Part shown: one piece after another, positions 25,587 through 34,780 of the stretch
Layout: each line of letters starts with the position of its first letter
Numbering within the stretch: the stretch's first letter is position 1
Assembly (NCBI RefSeq): GCF_030380735.1
Contig: NZ_JAUDRZ010000008.1
Span: 496,001 to 560,000, forward strand
DNA length: 64,000 bases
Direction of reading: 5' to 3'
DNA from: Rhizobium sp. S152
GTDB lineage: Bacteria; Pseudomonadota; Alphaproteobacteria; Rhizobiales; Rhizobiaceae
Translations under genes and position numbers: made by a program
Notes under the pieces: generated by a model
What the model was told of the DNA's origin: nothing
Seen by the model: the letters and a program-made list of their open reading frames with translations, nothing else
Databases searched by the model: none

Positions 25587-26260
25587 CAGCCGGCGATCTC
25601 CCGGTAGCGGCGAACGGCCTCGGTGGGTAGCGCATCGGCAACGAGCTGTCCTTCGTGGAAAACCAGCACGCGGTCGTAGCCGGAAACGAGGTCGAGATCG
25701 TGGGTGATGACGATCGTCTGCTCGTGGAGGTCATCAATCAGCTTCTGCACCAGGCCGCGGTTGCGCAGGTCGAGCTGGTTGGTCGGCTCGTCGAGGATGA
25801 GAATGCCGGGATCCGTCGCCAGCACAGAGCACAGGGCCGCGACCTGCAGTTCCCCGCCCGAGAGCTCGTGGGCGCGGCGGTCGGCGAGGTGCGCCGCGTT
25901 GAAACGTGTGAGCACCGCCTCGACCTTGGCGTCGATCTCGGCCTTGCTCAGACCACGGCTTTTCAGCCCGAAGGCGATGTCATCGCGCACGATCGGCAGG
26001 ATGATCTGGTTCTGCGGCGATTGAAAGATGAAGCCGACGGCGCCGGGTCCGGTCTTCTCGTCCGCCGTGTCGCGACCGTCGACGAGCACTCGCCCAGCCG
26101 TCGGTTTCGTCAGGCCGTTGATGAGGCGCGCGAAGGTCGTCTTGCCGGAGCCGTTGAGCCCGATGATGCCTATGCGGCGTTCGCTGATCTCAAGCGTCAG
26201 CGGCTGCAGCGCGACCCGTTTTCCATAGCTGACGCCGGCGCCTTCGAAGCGGATATCCAA
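25586..26260 (-). CDS. bioM: Biotin ECF transporter ATP-binding protein
   Basis: A 224-aa ABC ATPase that powers biotin uptake. Walker A is GLNGSGKTTF (about residues 34-43), the Q loop is FIFQSPQNQI, the signature is LSGGELQVAALCSVLA, Walker B is ILILDEPTNQLD and the switch His is in VITHDLDLV. BioM homologues usually occur singly, as here, and form the bioMNY set. A short 92-nt region upstream separates it from the divergent YcaQ-like gene and should hold the operon promoter; I could not identify a convincing BioR operator in it. Confidence 0.94.
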   Translation of the reverse strand: MDIRFEGAGVSYGKRVALQPLTLEISERRIGIIGLNGSGKTTFARLINGLTKPTAGRVLVDGRDTADEKTGPGAVGFIFQSPQNQIILPIVRDDIAFGLKSRGLSKAEIDAKVEAVLTRFNAAHLADRRAHELSGGELQVAALCSVLATDPGILILDEPTNQLDLRNRGLVQKLIDDLHEQTIVITHDLDLVSGYDRVLVFHEGQLVADALPTEAVRRYREIAG

Positions 26261-26352
26261 GCGATCCCCCTGACTTGATACGCCGCTCTATAAACCAATG
26301 CCGGCCCTGAGATAACGGGTGGCGGGGAATATTTTCCGGATTATGCTGGGCC

Positions 26353-27543
26353 ATGACGACTCTCATCTCGAATGCCGATGCACGCCGCGTGTTCCTTGCC
26401 AAGCAGGGATTGAGCGCGCCGCCCAACAAGGCCCTGAGCAAATCGGGGCTGCTGCAGCTGATCAACGATATCGGCTTCGTCCAGGTGGACAGCATCCAGA
26501 CCGTGGAACGGGCGCATCACCAGATCCTGTTCTCGCGCAACCAGACCTACAGGCGCGAGCACCTGACGTCGCTGCTGGAGAAGGACGGCGCGCTGTTCGA
26601 ACACTGGACGCATGACGCCTCGATCCTGCCGAGTGCCTTCTTCCGCTACTGGAAGCACAAGTTCCGCCGCGAAGAGGACGTCCTCGTCGAGCGCTGGCGC
26701 AAGTGGCAGGGGGAGGGCTATGCGGATGCGTTCGACGAGACCTACGAACGGGTGGCGCGCGACGGCGCGACCATGGCACGCGAGATCAAGGCCGATGGCC
26801 ACGTCTCGGGCGGCTGGTGGAACTGGCACCCTAACAAGACCGCGCTCGAATATTTCTGGCGCACCGGCAAGTTCGCCATATCCGGCCGCTCCAATTTCCA
26901 GAAGATCTACGATCTGGTCGAGCGCGTCATCCCAGCCGAGTTCCATGAGCCCGAGGTGAGCCGCGAGGAGTTCGTCGACTGGGCCTGCCGCAGCGCCCTG
27001 ACGCGCCTCGGCTTCGCCACGCACGGCGAGATCGCGGCCTTCTGGGACCTGCTGTCGCCGGATGAGGCCAAGGCATGGGTAGCGGAGCATCGCGACGAGC
27101 TGGAGGAAGTGCTTGTAGAGCCGGCGCTCGGTGGCAAGCCGCGTCCGTCCTGGGCGCTCGCCGGATTTCTGTCGTCGATCGATGAGCACCCGGGCGCCCC
27201 GCCGCGTATCCGCGTGCTCAGTCCCTTCGACCCGATGATCCGCGATCGCAATAGGACCGAGCGCCTGTTCGGCTTCTTCTACCGCATCGAGATATTCGTG
27301 CCGGAACCGAAGCGGGAATACGGCTATTATGTCTTCCCGCTGTTGGAGGGCGACAGGCTGATCGGCCGCATCGACATGAAGGCGGATCGCAAGAACGGCC
27401 GTCTCGACGTCAAACGCCTCTGGCTGGAACCGGGCGTGCGCCCATCCGCAGGCCGCATCGAAAAGCTGCTGGCCGAGCTCGACCGCGTCGCCAGGTTTGC
27501 CGGCGTCGAGCAGGTGGTGCTGATGGACGGCTGGCAGGGCTGA
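26353..27543 (+). CDS. YcaQ/AlkX-like winged-helix DNA glycosylase
   Basis: A 396-aa protein of the HTH_42 family that contains E. coli YcaQ and Streptomyces AlkZ, which excise alkylated bases and unhook interstrand crosslinks. The catalytic Q-phi-D motif is visible as QVD (in GFVQVDSIQTVERAHH, about residues 42-57). Other signatures are WTHDASILP, EYFWRTGKFAISGR, LSPFDPMIRDRNRTERLFGFFYRIE and the closing KREYGYYVFPLLEGDRLIGRIDMKADR. The start at 26353 begins MTTLISNAD. The protein is full length for the family. Its role in crosslink repair is known for homologues; here it is inferred. Confidence 0.88.
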   Translation: MTTLISNADARRVFLAKQGLSAPPNKALSKSGLLQLINDIGFVQVDSIQTVERAHHQILFSRNQTYRREHLTSLLEKDGALFEHWTHDASILPSAFFRYWKHKFRREEDVLVERWRKWQGEGYADAFDETYERVARDGATMAREIKADGHVSGGWWNWHPNKTALEYFWRTGKFAISGRSNFQKIYDLVERVIPAEFHEPEVSREEFVDWACRSALTRLGFATHGEIAAFWDLLSPDEAKAWVAEHRDELEEVLVEPALGGKPRPSWALAGFLSSIDEHPGAPPRIRVLSPFDPMIRDRNRTERLFGFFYRIEIFVPEPKREYGYYVFPLLEGDRLIGRIDMKADRKNGRLDVKRLWLEPGVRPSAGRIEKLLAELDRVARFAGVEQVVLMDGWQG

Positions 27544-27663
27544 ACGCAGTCGGGATAACTCGAATTTTACGAAATTGCTTCGCGATTACAAAGCATTAAT
27601 GTTGATGCGCGCTTTACCATGCTTGTCCTGAACTCTTTAAGACACGCTTGCGTAGATGGCTGC

Positions 27664-28008
27664 ATGAAAACACGAGCCATCAAATTCGCCGTATGGACGG
27701 CCCTGAACAGCCTTCGCCGCGAGGTGCGGGCGCTGCTGCGAATGCGACGCGATGCGCGCGCCGCGACGATCGTCACCCGCGCCGGACGGCAGGCGAAGAT
27801 GGAGCCGTTGACGGTGAAGTCGACGCTGATCGATGCGGTCTATTTCAGCCAGGAGGACGGCCGGCTTCGCGTCTGCCTGAGCAATGGCGAGGAGCGGCAG
27901 TTCGAAGGCGTGGCCGAATCTGATGTGATCGCCATGGTCACGTCGCAGTCGCCGGGACAATATTACATTCAAAACGTCCGCAGCCGCTTCAGGCGCATCG
28001 CCGCCTGA
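27664..28008 (+). CDS. KTSC-domain protein
   Basis: A 114-aa protein whose C-terminal half (VKSTLIDAVYFSQEDGRLRV, then FEGVAESDVIAMVTSQSPG and YYIQNVRS) is a KTSC-type domain, named for conserved Lys, Thr, Ser and Cys in such proteins; functions are mostly unknown, with a lysyl-tRNA synthetase-linked case described. The N-terminal half is very basic and helical (SLRREVRALLRMRRDAR). The start is uncertain: ATGs at 27619, 27664 and 27799 are in frame, none with a strong ribosome binding site; only the KTSC part is certain. It is convergent with ribB. Confidence 0.65.
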   Translation: MKTRAIKFAVWTALNSLRREVRALLRMRRDARAATIVTRAGRQAKMEPLTVKSTLIDAVYFSQEDGRLRVCLSNGEERQFEGVAESDVIAMVTSQSPGQYYIQNVRSRFRRIAA

Positions 28009-28056
28009 GCATGAACCGGCGGCACGTTAGCGCCGCCGGGTCTGATCTCATCGATC

Positions 28057-29157
28057 TCAGCCAATCTCGGTTTCGGCGATCTTGATGCCGAAGCCTTCGA
28101 GGCCGACGTAGTGGCGCTCGCTGCGAGTCAGGAGCTTGATCGAGCTGACGCCGAGATCCTTCAGGATCTGCGCTCCCAGACCGATTTCCAGCCATTCGCT
28201 TTCACGGTTCTGCGCTTCCGCATGGGCTTCGCGGCCCTGGCCCAGCGCCTTGCGGCCGTTGTCCTGATGACCGACGCCCACCGAACCTTCGCGCAGGTAG
28301 ACGATGACCCCGCGACCCTTCTCGGCGATCTTCTTCATGTAGTGATCGACGGTGCGCTTGCCGAACAGGTCGTCCACGACGCTTTCCGTATGCAGGCGAA
28401 CCGGAATGTCGATGCCGTCGCGGATGTCGCCGAAGACGACCGCGAGATGCTGCATCGGATCCCAGGGCAGCGAATAGCTGTGTGCCTTGGCCTTGCCGAA
28501 CGGCGTTTCGACGTCGAAGCTCGCCTGCAGCTGGATCAGCGTTTCCTTGCGCTGGCGATAGGCGATGAGGTCGGCGACGGAAACCAGCTTCAGGCCGTGC
28601 TCTTCGGCAAAGCTGGACACCTGCGGACCGCGCATTACGCTACCGGTGTCGTTGACCAGTTCGCAGATCACGCCGATCGGCGGCAGGCCGGCGAGCTTGC
28701 AGAGATCGACAGCGGCCTCGGTATGGCCGGAGCGCATCAGAACGCCGCCCTCGCGGGCGACCAGCGGGAAAATGTGGCCGGGGCGCACGAAGTCGGAGGC
28801 GCCGACATTCGGATTAGCGAGGTTGCGCACCGTCAGCGTGCGGTCGTCGGCTGAAATGCCGGTCGTCGTGCCGTGCTTGAAGTCGACGGTGACGGTGAAG
28901 GCAGTCGTGTGCGCTGAATCGTTTTCGGCGACCATGGCGTTGAGACCGAGGCGCTTGGCCTCTTCCTTCGGCATCGGCGTGCAGACGATGCCCGAGGTGT
29001 GGCGCACGATGAAGGCCATCTTTTCCGGCGTACAGTGCACGGCGGCGACGATGAGGTCGCCTTCGTTTTCGCGGCCGTCGTCATCGACGACAACGACGAT
29101 TTCGCCGGCCTCGAAAGCCCGGATAGCGTCAACGACGCGCTTCTGATCGTAAGCCAT
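28057..29157 (-). CDS. ribB: 3,4-dihydroxy-2-butanone-4-phosphate synthase with degenerate GTP cyclohydrolase II domain
   Basis: A 366-aa RibBA-like protein. The N-terminal domain (about 1-205) makes the four-carbon unit of riboflavin from ribulose-5-phosphate, with the acidic motif VDDDGRENEGD and the His in MRSGHTEAAVDL. The C-terminal domain (about 210-366) looks like GTP cyclohydrolase II, but where active enzymes have RLHSE followed by three zinc Cys residues this one reads RLHTESVVDDLFGKRTVDHY with no Cys, so the cyclohydrolase is probably inactive; such RibB proteins are known in alphaproteobacteria. The gene lies 10 nt after aroC, forming an operon. No FMN riboswitch is present, as the space is only 10 nt. 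Confidence 0.93.
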   Translation of the reverse strand: MAYDQKRVVDAIRAFEAGEIVVVVDDDGRENEGDLIVAAVHCTPEKMAFIVRHTSGIVCTPMPKEEAKRLGLNAMVAENDSAHTTAFTVTVDFKHGTTTGISADDRTLTVRNLANPNVGASDFVRPGHIFPLVAREGGVLMRSGHTEAAVDLCKLAGLPPIGVICELVNDTGSVMRGPQVSSFAEEHGLKLVSVADLIAYRQRKETLIQLQASFDVETPFGKAKAHSYSLPWDPMQHLAVVFGDIRDGIDIPVRLHTESVVDDLFGKRTVDHYMKKIAEKGRGVIVYLREGSVGVGHQDNGRKALGQGREAHAEAQNRESEWLEIGLGAQILKDLGVSSIKLLTRSERHYVGLEGFGIKIAETEIG

Positions 29158-29167
29158 GGAGATATTC

Positions 29168-30265
29168 CTATTTCAGTCGGCCGGTCTGGCCGCGGTCACG
29201 GAGATAGTGGTCGGCGATGGCGCAGGCGACCATGGCCTCGCCGATCGGCACCGCGCGGATGCCGACGCAGGGGTCGTGGCGACCCTTGGTACGGATATCG
29301 ACGTTCTTGCCGTCCGCGTCGATCGACTGACGCTCTGTCAGGATCGACGAGGTCGGCTTGATCGCGAAGCGGGCGACTAGCGGCTGCCCTGTCGAAATGC
29401 CGCCGAGAATGCCGCCGGCGTGATTGGACAGAAAAATCGGCTGCCCGTCATTGCCCATGCGCATTTCGTCGGCGTTTTCCTCGCCGGTGATTTCGGCGGC
29501 TTCGAAGCCGTTGCCGATCTCGACGCCCTTGACCGCGTTGATCGACATCAGCAGCGAGGCGATGTCTTGGTCGAGCTTGGAATAGATCGGCGCGCCGAGA
29601 CCGGCCGGAACGCCGTCGGCGACGACCTCGACCACGGCGCCGATCGACGAACCCTTCTTGCGTATGCCATCGAGATACTCTTCCCAGACGGGAACGATCT
29701 CGGGATCGGGCGCGAAGAACGGGTTCTGGTCGACCTGGTCCCAGTCCCAGTTGTCGCGGTTGATCTTGTGCTTGCCGATCTGCACCAGCGCGCCGCGCAC
29801 GCGAACGCCGGGAACGACCAGCCGTGCAATTCCGCCGGCCGCCACGCGCGCCGCCGTCTCGCGCGCCGAGGAGCGTCCGCCGCCGCGATAGTCGCGGATG
29901 CCGTATTTCAGATCGTAGGTGTAGTCGGCATGGCCCGGCCGGTACTGGCGGGCGATCTCGCCGTAGTCCTTGGAGCGCTGGTCGGTGTTTTCGATCAGCA
30001 TCGAGATCGGCGTGCCGGTCGAGATCATCGTCTCGCCGTCCTCGTCGAACATCACGCCGGAGAGGACCTTTACCAGATCGTCCTCGCGACGCTGGGTCAC
30101 GAAGCGCGACTGGCCGGGCTTGCGCTTGTCGAGCCACACCTGCAGGTCTGAAAGCTTGAAGCGCAGGCCGGGAGGGCAGCCGTCGACGACGCAGCCGAGC
30201 GCCGGTCCGTGGCTTTCGCCCCAGGTGGTTACGCGGAAGAGGTGACCGAATGTATTATGCGACAT
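29168..30265 (-). CDS. aroC: Chorismate synthase
   Basis: A 365-aa enzyme making chorismate from EPSP, the last step of the shikimate pathway, with reduced FMN as cofactor. [19 protein letters not shown] near the N-terminus, the [14 protein letters not shown] and [14 protein letters not shown] signatures and [12 protein letters not shown] are all present. Length is normal. The stop lies 10 nt before ribB, which supplies the flavin branch; joint transcription with a flavin gene is sensible since the enzyme needs FMN. An upstream 157-nt region separates it from the GGDEF/EAL gene. Confidence 0.96.
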   Translation of the reverse strand: MSHNTFGHLFRVTTWGESHGPALGCVVDGCPPGLRFKLSDLQVWLDKRKPGQSRFVTQRREDDLVKVLSGVMFDEDGETMISTGTPISMLIENTDQRSKDYGEIARQYRPGHADYTYDLKYGIRDYRGGGRSSARETAARVAAGGIARLVVPGVRVRGALVQIGKHKINRDNWDWDQVDQNPFFAPDPEIVPVWEEYLDGIRKKGSSIGAVVEVVADGVPAGLGAPIYSKLDQDIASLLMSINAVKGVEIGNGFEAAEITGEENADEMRMGNDGQPIFLSNHAGGILGGISTGQPLVARFAIKPTSSILTERQSIDADGKNVDIRTKGRHDPCVGIRAVPIGEAMVACAIADHYLRDRGQTGRLK

Positions 30266-30422
30266 ATGTTCCGACCGGATCGCGCTGCACCGTCACTGCC
30301 GGCCGCGCCGTTCTTCAAAAGGCGCGACACTCATAGGCCAAAAGCGGTGACGGAAAAAGGCTTTCTTTGCTTGAAAGCGGTCGCTGACGAAAATGCTGTT
30401 TCTGCAAATCGTGAACGACCAT

Positions 30423-33400
30423 CTACGAGGCGAGCCGCCAGGATTGTTCCATCGCGGCGTTGCAGAAATCCTCGAAGGAAAGCGGACGGGCGAAAGCATA
30501 GCCCTGCAGAAGATCGCAGCCGAGTTCGTCGAGAAGTGCTGCATGTGCCCCTGTCTCGACGCCCTCGGCCACGGTTTCCACGCCGAGCGAACGGGCGATG
30601 TCGATGATCGAGCTTACCAACGCGCGTTCCTGTGGCGAGGTGACGATCGGCTGCACCAGCTGTCGGTCGATCTTCAGCCGCTTCGGCCTGAGCTTCAGAA
30701 GGCTGACGATCGAGGTGTGTCCGGTGCCGAAGTCGTCGATCTCGATGTCTATGCCGAGCGCCTTGATACGTTCGATATTCTCCGCAGCGATATCCTCGCT
30801 CTCGTCGAGAAAGATCGATTCGACGAGTTCGAAGGAAATCTCGCCGGGCGTGATCTGCAGCCCGCTCAGCGAATGCAGCAGATTGTCGTCGTGCAGCCGC
30901 CGCGCAGAAACGTTGACGGAGACCTTCGGAACAGTGATCCCCATCGCCGCCCAGCGCATCTTGTCCTTGAGCGCGGTTTCCAGAACGATGCGGTCGAGTG
31001 CCTGCACGACGTTGATTTCGTCGGCGATCTTCAAGAAGCGGTCGGGTGTCAGCAGGCCACGGGTCGGGTGCTGCCAACGCACCAGCGCCTCAATGCCGGT
31101 CAGCTGCATCGTGCGTGCGCTGAACTGCGGCTGGTACCAGGCGGTGAACTCGCCGTTCTCGATGCCCGCGAGGATCTCGTCAGCCATCCGCTTGTTGTTG
31201 ATGATATCGGCCTGGAGGTTGTGATTGAAGAACTCGAAGCGGTTCCGGCCCAGGCTCTTTGCGCGGTAGAGCGCGATATCGGCATTGATCAGCACCTTGC
31301 GCGCATCGACATGTACGCCGTTGGCAAGCGCGATGCCGATCGAAACGCCGCAGCGGCAGGAGAAGCCCTGGAAATCGACCGGCTGCCGCATTTCCTCGAT
31401 CACGCGTGCCGATAGCGCCGACATTTCGGTGTCGCTGGCGTTTTGCGCCAGGATCACGAACTCGTCGCCACCGATGCGCGCCACGAGATCTCCGTCGCCG
31501 ATGCTCCGCGACAGGATCTTCGACGCATGCACCAGCATGGCATCGCCGGCGGCATGGCCGAGCGTGTCGTTGATTTCCTTGAAGCGATCGAGGTCGATAT
31601 GCAGGATGGCGAACCTCTGGCGGTCACGCTCGCCATCGATCGTCAGGCGCTCCAGCGCGATGTCGAGTTTGCGGCGGTTGGCGAGTGCTGTCAGCGGGTC
31701 GTGCAGCGAATTGTGCTCGATGCGATTGTTGGCAAGCTCGAGCTCGATGTTTTTGGCGACGGCCTCGTCCTTGGCAGCCTTGAGCTTGATGGTCATCAGC
31801 GCGTCTTCGGTGACATCGAATGCAACACCGATGATCTTCAGCTGGCCGCTCGGCGTCTGGTGCACCTTGCCGGTGGAACGGACATAGCGGATGCCGTCAT
31901 CCCGGGTCGGAACGCGGCAGATCAGCGTATGGCTATCTCCGAGCTGCTGATAGTAGCGCGCGCTTTCCACCGCCAGATGCCGATCTTCCTCGAGAATGCA
32001 GGAAAGCCATGTCTCTTCGGTCATGAAGCCGGATGTCGGCGCCAGCTCATAGAGATCGTGCATCCGCTCATCCCAGATGGACCCCTGGTCGCCAAGCGTC
32101 GCTTCCCATATGCCGCACTGGTAGGAATCCAGCGCCAGGTCGAGCTTGCCCGACAATTCCGCCAGTTCGGTCTCCCGTCGCGACAGTTCGTCCAGCGCCA
32201 GTTCCAGCTCGGCGTTCTTGATGTCGCTGAGGTCCTTGGCCTTGCGCAGCGTCTCCGCCGCTTCCGCATCCGCCGTCACGTCCCAGACGATACCGACCGT
32301 CTTATCGGCTCCGCCCGCGTCGGTGTAGAAGGCGCCGACGGAGCGCAGATGCCGGAGCGAGCCGTCTTCCAGTTCGATGCGGTATTGTGCGGTATAAGCG
32401 GAGCCGGCGACGTTGTAGTTGAAGAAGTGCACCTCCGCGACATGGCGGTCCTCGGGCAAGATCGTCGCCAGCCAGTCCTCGAGCGAGTGGCTGCCGTCTT
32501 CCGGTTTCTTGCCGTGAAGCGCTGCCGCGCGCGCATCCCAAAACAGTGTGTGCCCGTGGTCGTGCAACTCCCATATGCCGATCTTCGACGATTCCAGCGC
32601 CAGATTGAGCCGCTGCGAGAGTTCCAGCAGTGTCGCCTCGCGCGCCTGGAGCTGCCTGATGTTACGGTTGCGCTCGCCGAGCAGCAGTGCGGCGAAGAAC
32701 ACGGAGAGGATCAGGATGCCTCCTGCAATAAGGATGATCACCCGCAATACCGGTTGGTTGTCAGGCGTTTCATCCCATCCGGCCTTCGGCACGGCGGCGA
32801 TTTCCCACTGTCCGCCGGCGAAATTCACCTTGCGCAGCATTGGCTGCCTGTCCAGCACGTCGGACGGCCCGTAGAAAGGCGCTGCAGGTCCATCCTTGCC
32901 CGCCAGATCGCGCACCGCGATCGAAAGATGGTCGAGATGCGGATACTTCTCTTCGTTTTCGTTGTTGTGCACGGCCTTCAGGCCGGTGCTCTGATAGAAA
33001 AGGCTCTGGTCGATCGCCACCTCGACGGCGCCCCAGACCTTGCGTATCCCGTTTTCCTTGACGAAGACGGGAAAGAAGATCGCGAAGTTGTCCTTGTCGT
33101 CGATCCCTTTGATCGGTCCGTAGAAACGGGCCTGATGCATGCCGATATCGCGTAGTCCCTGCGTCGAGGGAAGCGCGTCGCGCACGTCCTTGCCAAGCCG
33201 CTCCTTGGCGGCGCGCGGCGGATACACGGAGCTGACGATGAAGTTGGGAGCAAGCGCCACGTGCACGAAATGCGGGTTCTGGATCAGCAGCCAGTTGATC
33301 TGCCGCTCCATTTCCTCGGTATTCATGGCGGAACTGATCGCAACCATGTTCGCGAGGTCCCGGACGACGGTCATGTCCATGTTGATCTGCGCCGTCAGGC

Positions 33401-33593
33401 GGGCGCGAAGCAGCCCTGTCTCGTTTTCGGTGCGGATGCTCAATTCGCGAAGATGAGTTGCAGTATTGGCGCGATCAAGACTGAAGCCGACGATAACGAC
33501 CATCGCCGCGACGATGCTGGAAACCAGAAATGAGACGCGGGTATTCCGGAAGACGCGCCGCAGCCTGTTGCTGTTCTTGAGGCGGAATGGCAA
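30423..33593 (-). CDS. Membrane GGDEF/EAL cyclic-di-GMP protein with CHASE and PAS domains
   Basis: A 1056-aa regulator of cyclic-di-GMP. Order: membrane helix (about 20-38), periplasmic CHASE-like sensor (about 60-260), second membrane helix (about 281-305), two PAS domains (about 330-450 and 490-620), GGDEF (intact motif RIGGDEF, near 705) and EAL (GIEALVRW, near 834, with DDFGTGHTSI and YAFARPLS at the end). Both catalytic signatures are intact, so the protein may both make and break cyclic-di-GMP. The product-inhibition site (RxxD five residues before GGDEF) reads GDGD here, so feedback inhibition is probably absent. The gene is monocistronic; 200 nt separate it from the DUF1344 gene. Confidence 0.93.
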   Translation of the reverse strand: MPFRLKNSNRLRRVFRNTRVSFLVSSIVAAMVVIVGFSLDRANTATHLRELSIRTENETGLLRARLTAQINMDMTVVRDLANMVAISSAMNTEEMERQINWLLIQNPHFVHVALAPNFIVSSVYPPRAAKERLGKDVRDALPSTQGLRDIGMHQARFYGPIKGIDDKDNFAIFFPVFVKENGIRKVWGAVEVAIDQSLFYQSTGLKAVHNNENEEKYPHLDHLSIAVRDLAGKDGPAAPFYGPSDVLDRQPMLRKVNFAGGQWEIAAVPKAGWDETPDNQPVLRVIILIAGGILILSVFFAALLLGERNRNIRQLQAREATLLELSQRLNLALESSKIGIWELHDHGHTLFWDARAAALHGKKPEDGSHSLEDWLATILPEDRHVAEVHFFNYNVAGSAYTAQYRIELEDGSLRHLRSVGAFYTDAGGADKTVGIVWDVTADAEAAETLRKAKDLSDIKNAELELALDELSRRETELAELSGKLDLALDSYQCGIWEATLGDQGSIWDERMHDLYELAPTSGFMTEETWLSCILEEDRHLAVESARYYQQLGDSHTLICRVPTRDDGIRYVRSTGKVHQTPSGQLKIIGVAFDVTEDALMTIKLKAAKDEAVAKNIELELANNRIEHNSLHDPLTALANRRKLDIALERLTIDGERDRQRFAILHIDLDRFKEINDTLGHAAGDAMLVHASKILSRSIGDGDLVARIGGDEFVILAQNASDTEMSALSARVIEEMRQPVDFQGFSCRCGVSIGIALANGVHVDARKVLINADIALYRAKSLGRNRFEFFNHNLQADIINNKRMADEILAGIENGEFTAWYQPQFSARTMQLTGIEALVRWQHPTRGLLTPDRFLKIADEINVVQALDRIVLETALKDKMRWAAMGITVPKVSVNVSARRLHDDNLLHSLSGLQITPGEISFELVESIFLDESEDIAAENIERIKALGIDIEIDDFGTGHTSIVSLLKLRPKRLKIDRQLVQPIVTSPQERALVSSIIDIARSLGVETVAEGVETGAHAALLDELGCDLLQGYAFARPLSFEDFCNAAMEQSWRLAS

Positions 33594-33838
33594 AAGAAGG
33601 TTCCCCTGTTTGGGGAAAGACTCTAGGTCGCGTCAGTTAATTTACGATTTCCTCGATCTCAACTTCGGCGATAGTCGAAAAACACTTCGGGGATTGTTAA
33701 TGAATTCTTATGGAGACCGTTAGACTTCATTCATAAATTAGGCGCGGAAGGCCATTCTTCAGGGCAAATTTCGCCATATTCGAGGGGTTATCTGTGAGCA
33801 ATTGGATATTGGAATCGCGTTTTCGAGGGAAAGCCGTC

Positions 33839-34099
33839 ATGCGTTTTGTAGTTGCTACCCTTCTGGCCACGGCAAGCTTCCTGTCGCCGATCAACAGTTT
33901 CGCCGAGAGCGCGGACGTCGAAGCCACGATCAAGACGATCGACATGACCAATCTCAGTCTGGTGCTGGATGACGGCAAGACCTATCAGGCGCCGGAAGAG
34001 TTCAATTTCGAAGGGCTTAAAGCCGGCGTGAAGGTCATCGTCTTCTACACGGAGGTCGATGGAAAACGCGTGATCAACGACCTCGACGTCGTTCCCTGA
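33839..34099 (+). CDS. DUF1344 exported protein
   Basis: An 86-aa small exported protein. Start at 33839 (MRFVVATLLATASF) with GAGGGAAAG nearby and a signal peptide ending at FAES. The mature part (ADVEATIKTIDMTNLSLVLDD, GKTYQAPEEFNFEGLKAGVKV) matches the DUF1344 pattern: a single small OB/SH3-like beta barrel. DUF1344 proteins are common in Rhizobiales and function is unknown. An earlier ATG at 33794 would add a non-signal extension. It ends two nt before the convergent phosphatase stop. Confidence 0.8.
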   Translation: MRFVVATLLATASFLSPINSFAESADVEATIKTIDMTNLSLVLDDGKTYQAPEEFNFEGLKAGVKVIVFYTEVDGKRVINDLDVVP

Positions 34100-34101
34100 A
34101 A

Positions 34102-34692
34102 TCAGATCCAGCCGATAAGATTGTCCGACGTCTCGATCTTGAGGATGCGGTCCTGCGGGATCTCGCCCTCGGCCGCTTCATCCTTCGGCAGCCCCGCGAT
34201 CGTCCTGAACATGCTGCGGATCACCCCGCCATGCGTCACGCACACCGTTGGCCGGTCCACGGAATTCAGCCAGGACGCCACCCGCCATGACATGATTTCA
34301 TAGCTCTCGGCGGCAGGCCCCGGTGGAATGAAATCCCACTTGTTGAGGTTGCGCTCGGTGATCCGGTCACGCGCGGTCGCTTTTAGTTCCTTGATTGTAA
34401 AGCCTTCCCAGTCGCCGAAGGAAACTTCAACCAGCCGCTCGTCGGTGCGGTAGTCTTCCGGTGCAAGGCCCATGGCGCCGCGCAGGATTTCCATCGTCGC
34501 GCGTGTGCGGCCGAGAGGGCTGGCGACGAAGTCGAAGGCAATGCCTTCCACCTTGAGGATTTCGGCGAGATCGACGCCGTTCTGGCGCGCCTGTTCGCGG
34601 CCGATGGCGTTCAGGGGAATGTCCTTTTGCCCTTGCAGGCGACGTTCGGCATTCCAGTCAGTCTGGCCGTGTCTGACGACGTAGATAAGCAA
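34102..34692 (-). CDS. Histidine phosphatase family protein (phosphoglycerate-mutase-like)
   Basis: A 196-aa phosphatase with the catalytic RHG motif (YVVRHGQTDWNAERRLQGQ) at the N-terminus, the catalytic acid in VEVSFGDWEG and the second His in VCVTHGGVIR. The start is judged to be TTG at 34692 (reading LLIYVVRHG), since GGAG lies about seven nt upstream and the RHG motif should lie near the N-terminus; an ATG at 34767 would add 25 unnatural residues. The substrate is unknown. It is downstream of fabI on the same strand (88-nt gap). Confidence 0.85.
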   Translation of the reverse strand: MLIYVVRHGQTDWNAERRLQGQKDIPLNAIGREQARQNGVDLAEILKVEGIAFDFVASPLGRTRATMEILRGAMGLAPEDYRTDERLVEVSFGDWEGFTIKELKATARDRITERNLNKWDFIPPGPAAESYEIMSWRVASWLNSVDRPTVCVTHGGVIRSMFRTIAGLPKDEAAEGEIPQDRILKIETSDNLIGWI

Positions 34693-34780
34693 TGATCGGC
34701 TCCGTGTGGCGAACGCGCCTCCCGAATCGCTGTCGCGAAGTCGGCGGGAGACGCGAGCGCGATGCATTACAGGAGTGCGA

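Noticed and set aside
26261..26352. BioR operator before bioMNY
   Set aside because: TTTATAG-like bases are present, but no symmetrical TTATCTATAA-type box can be defined, so I do not call it.
29158..29167. FMN riboswitch before ribB
   Set aside because: The gap between aroC and ribB is only 10 nt, and nothing like an RFN element lies before aroC.
31443..33155. 570-codon plus-strand ORF opposite the GGDEF/EAL gene
   Set aside because: No recognisable domain; opposite strand has five domains in order.
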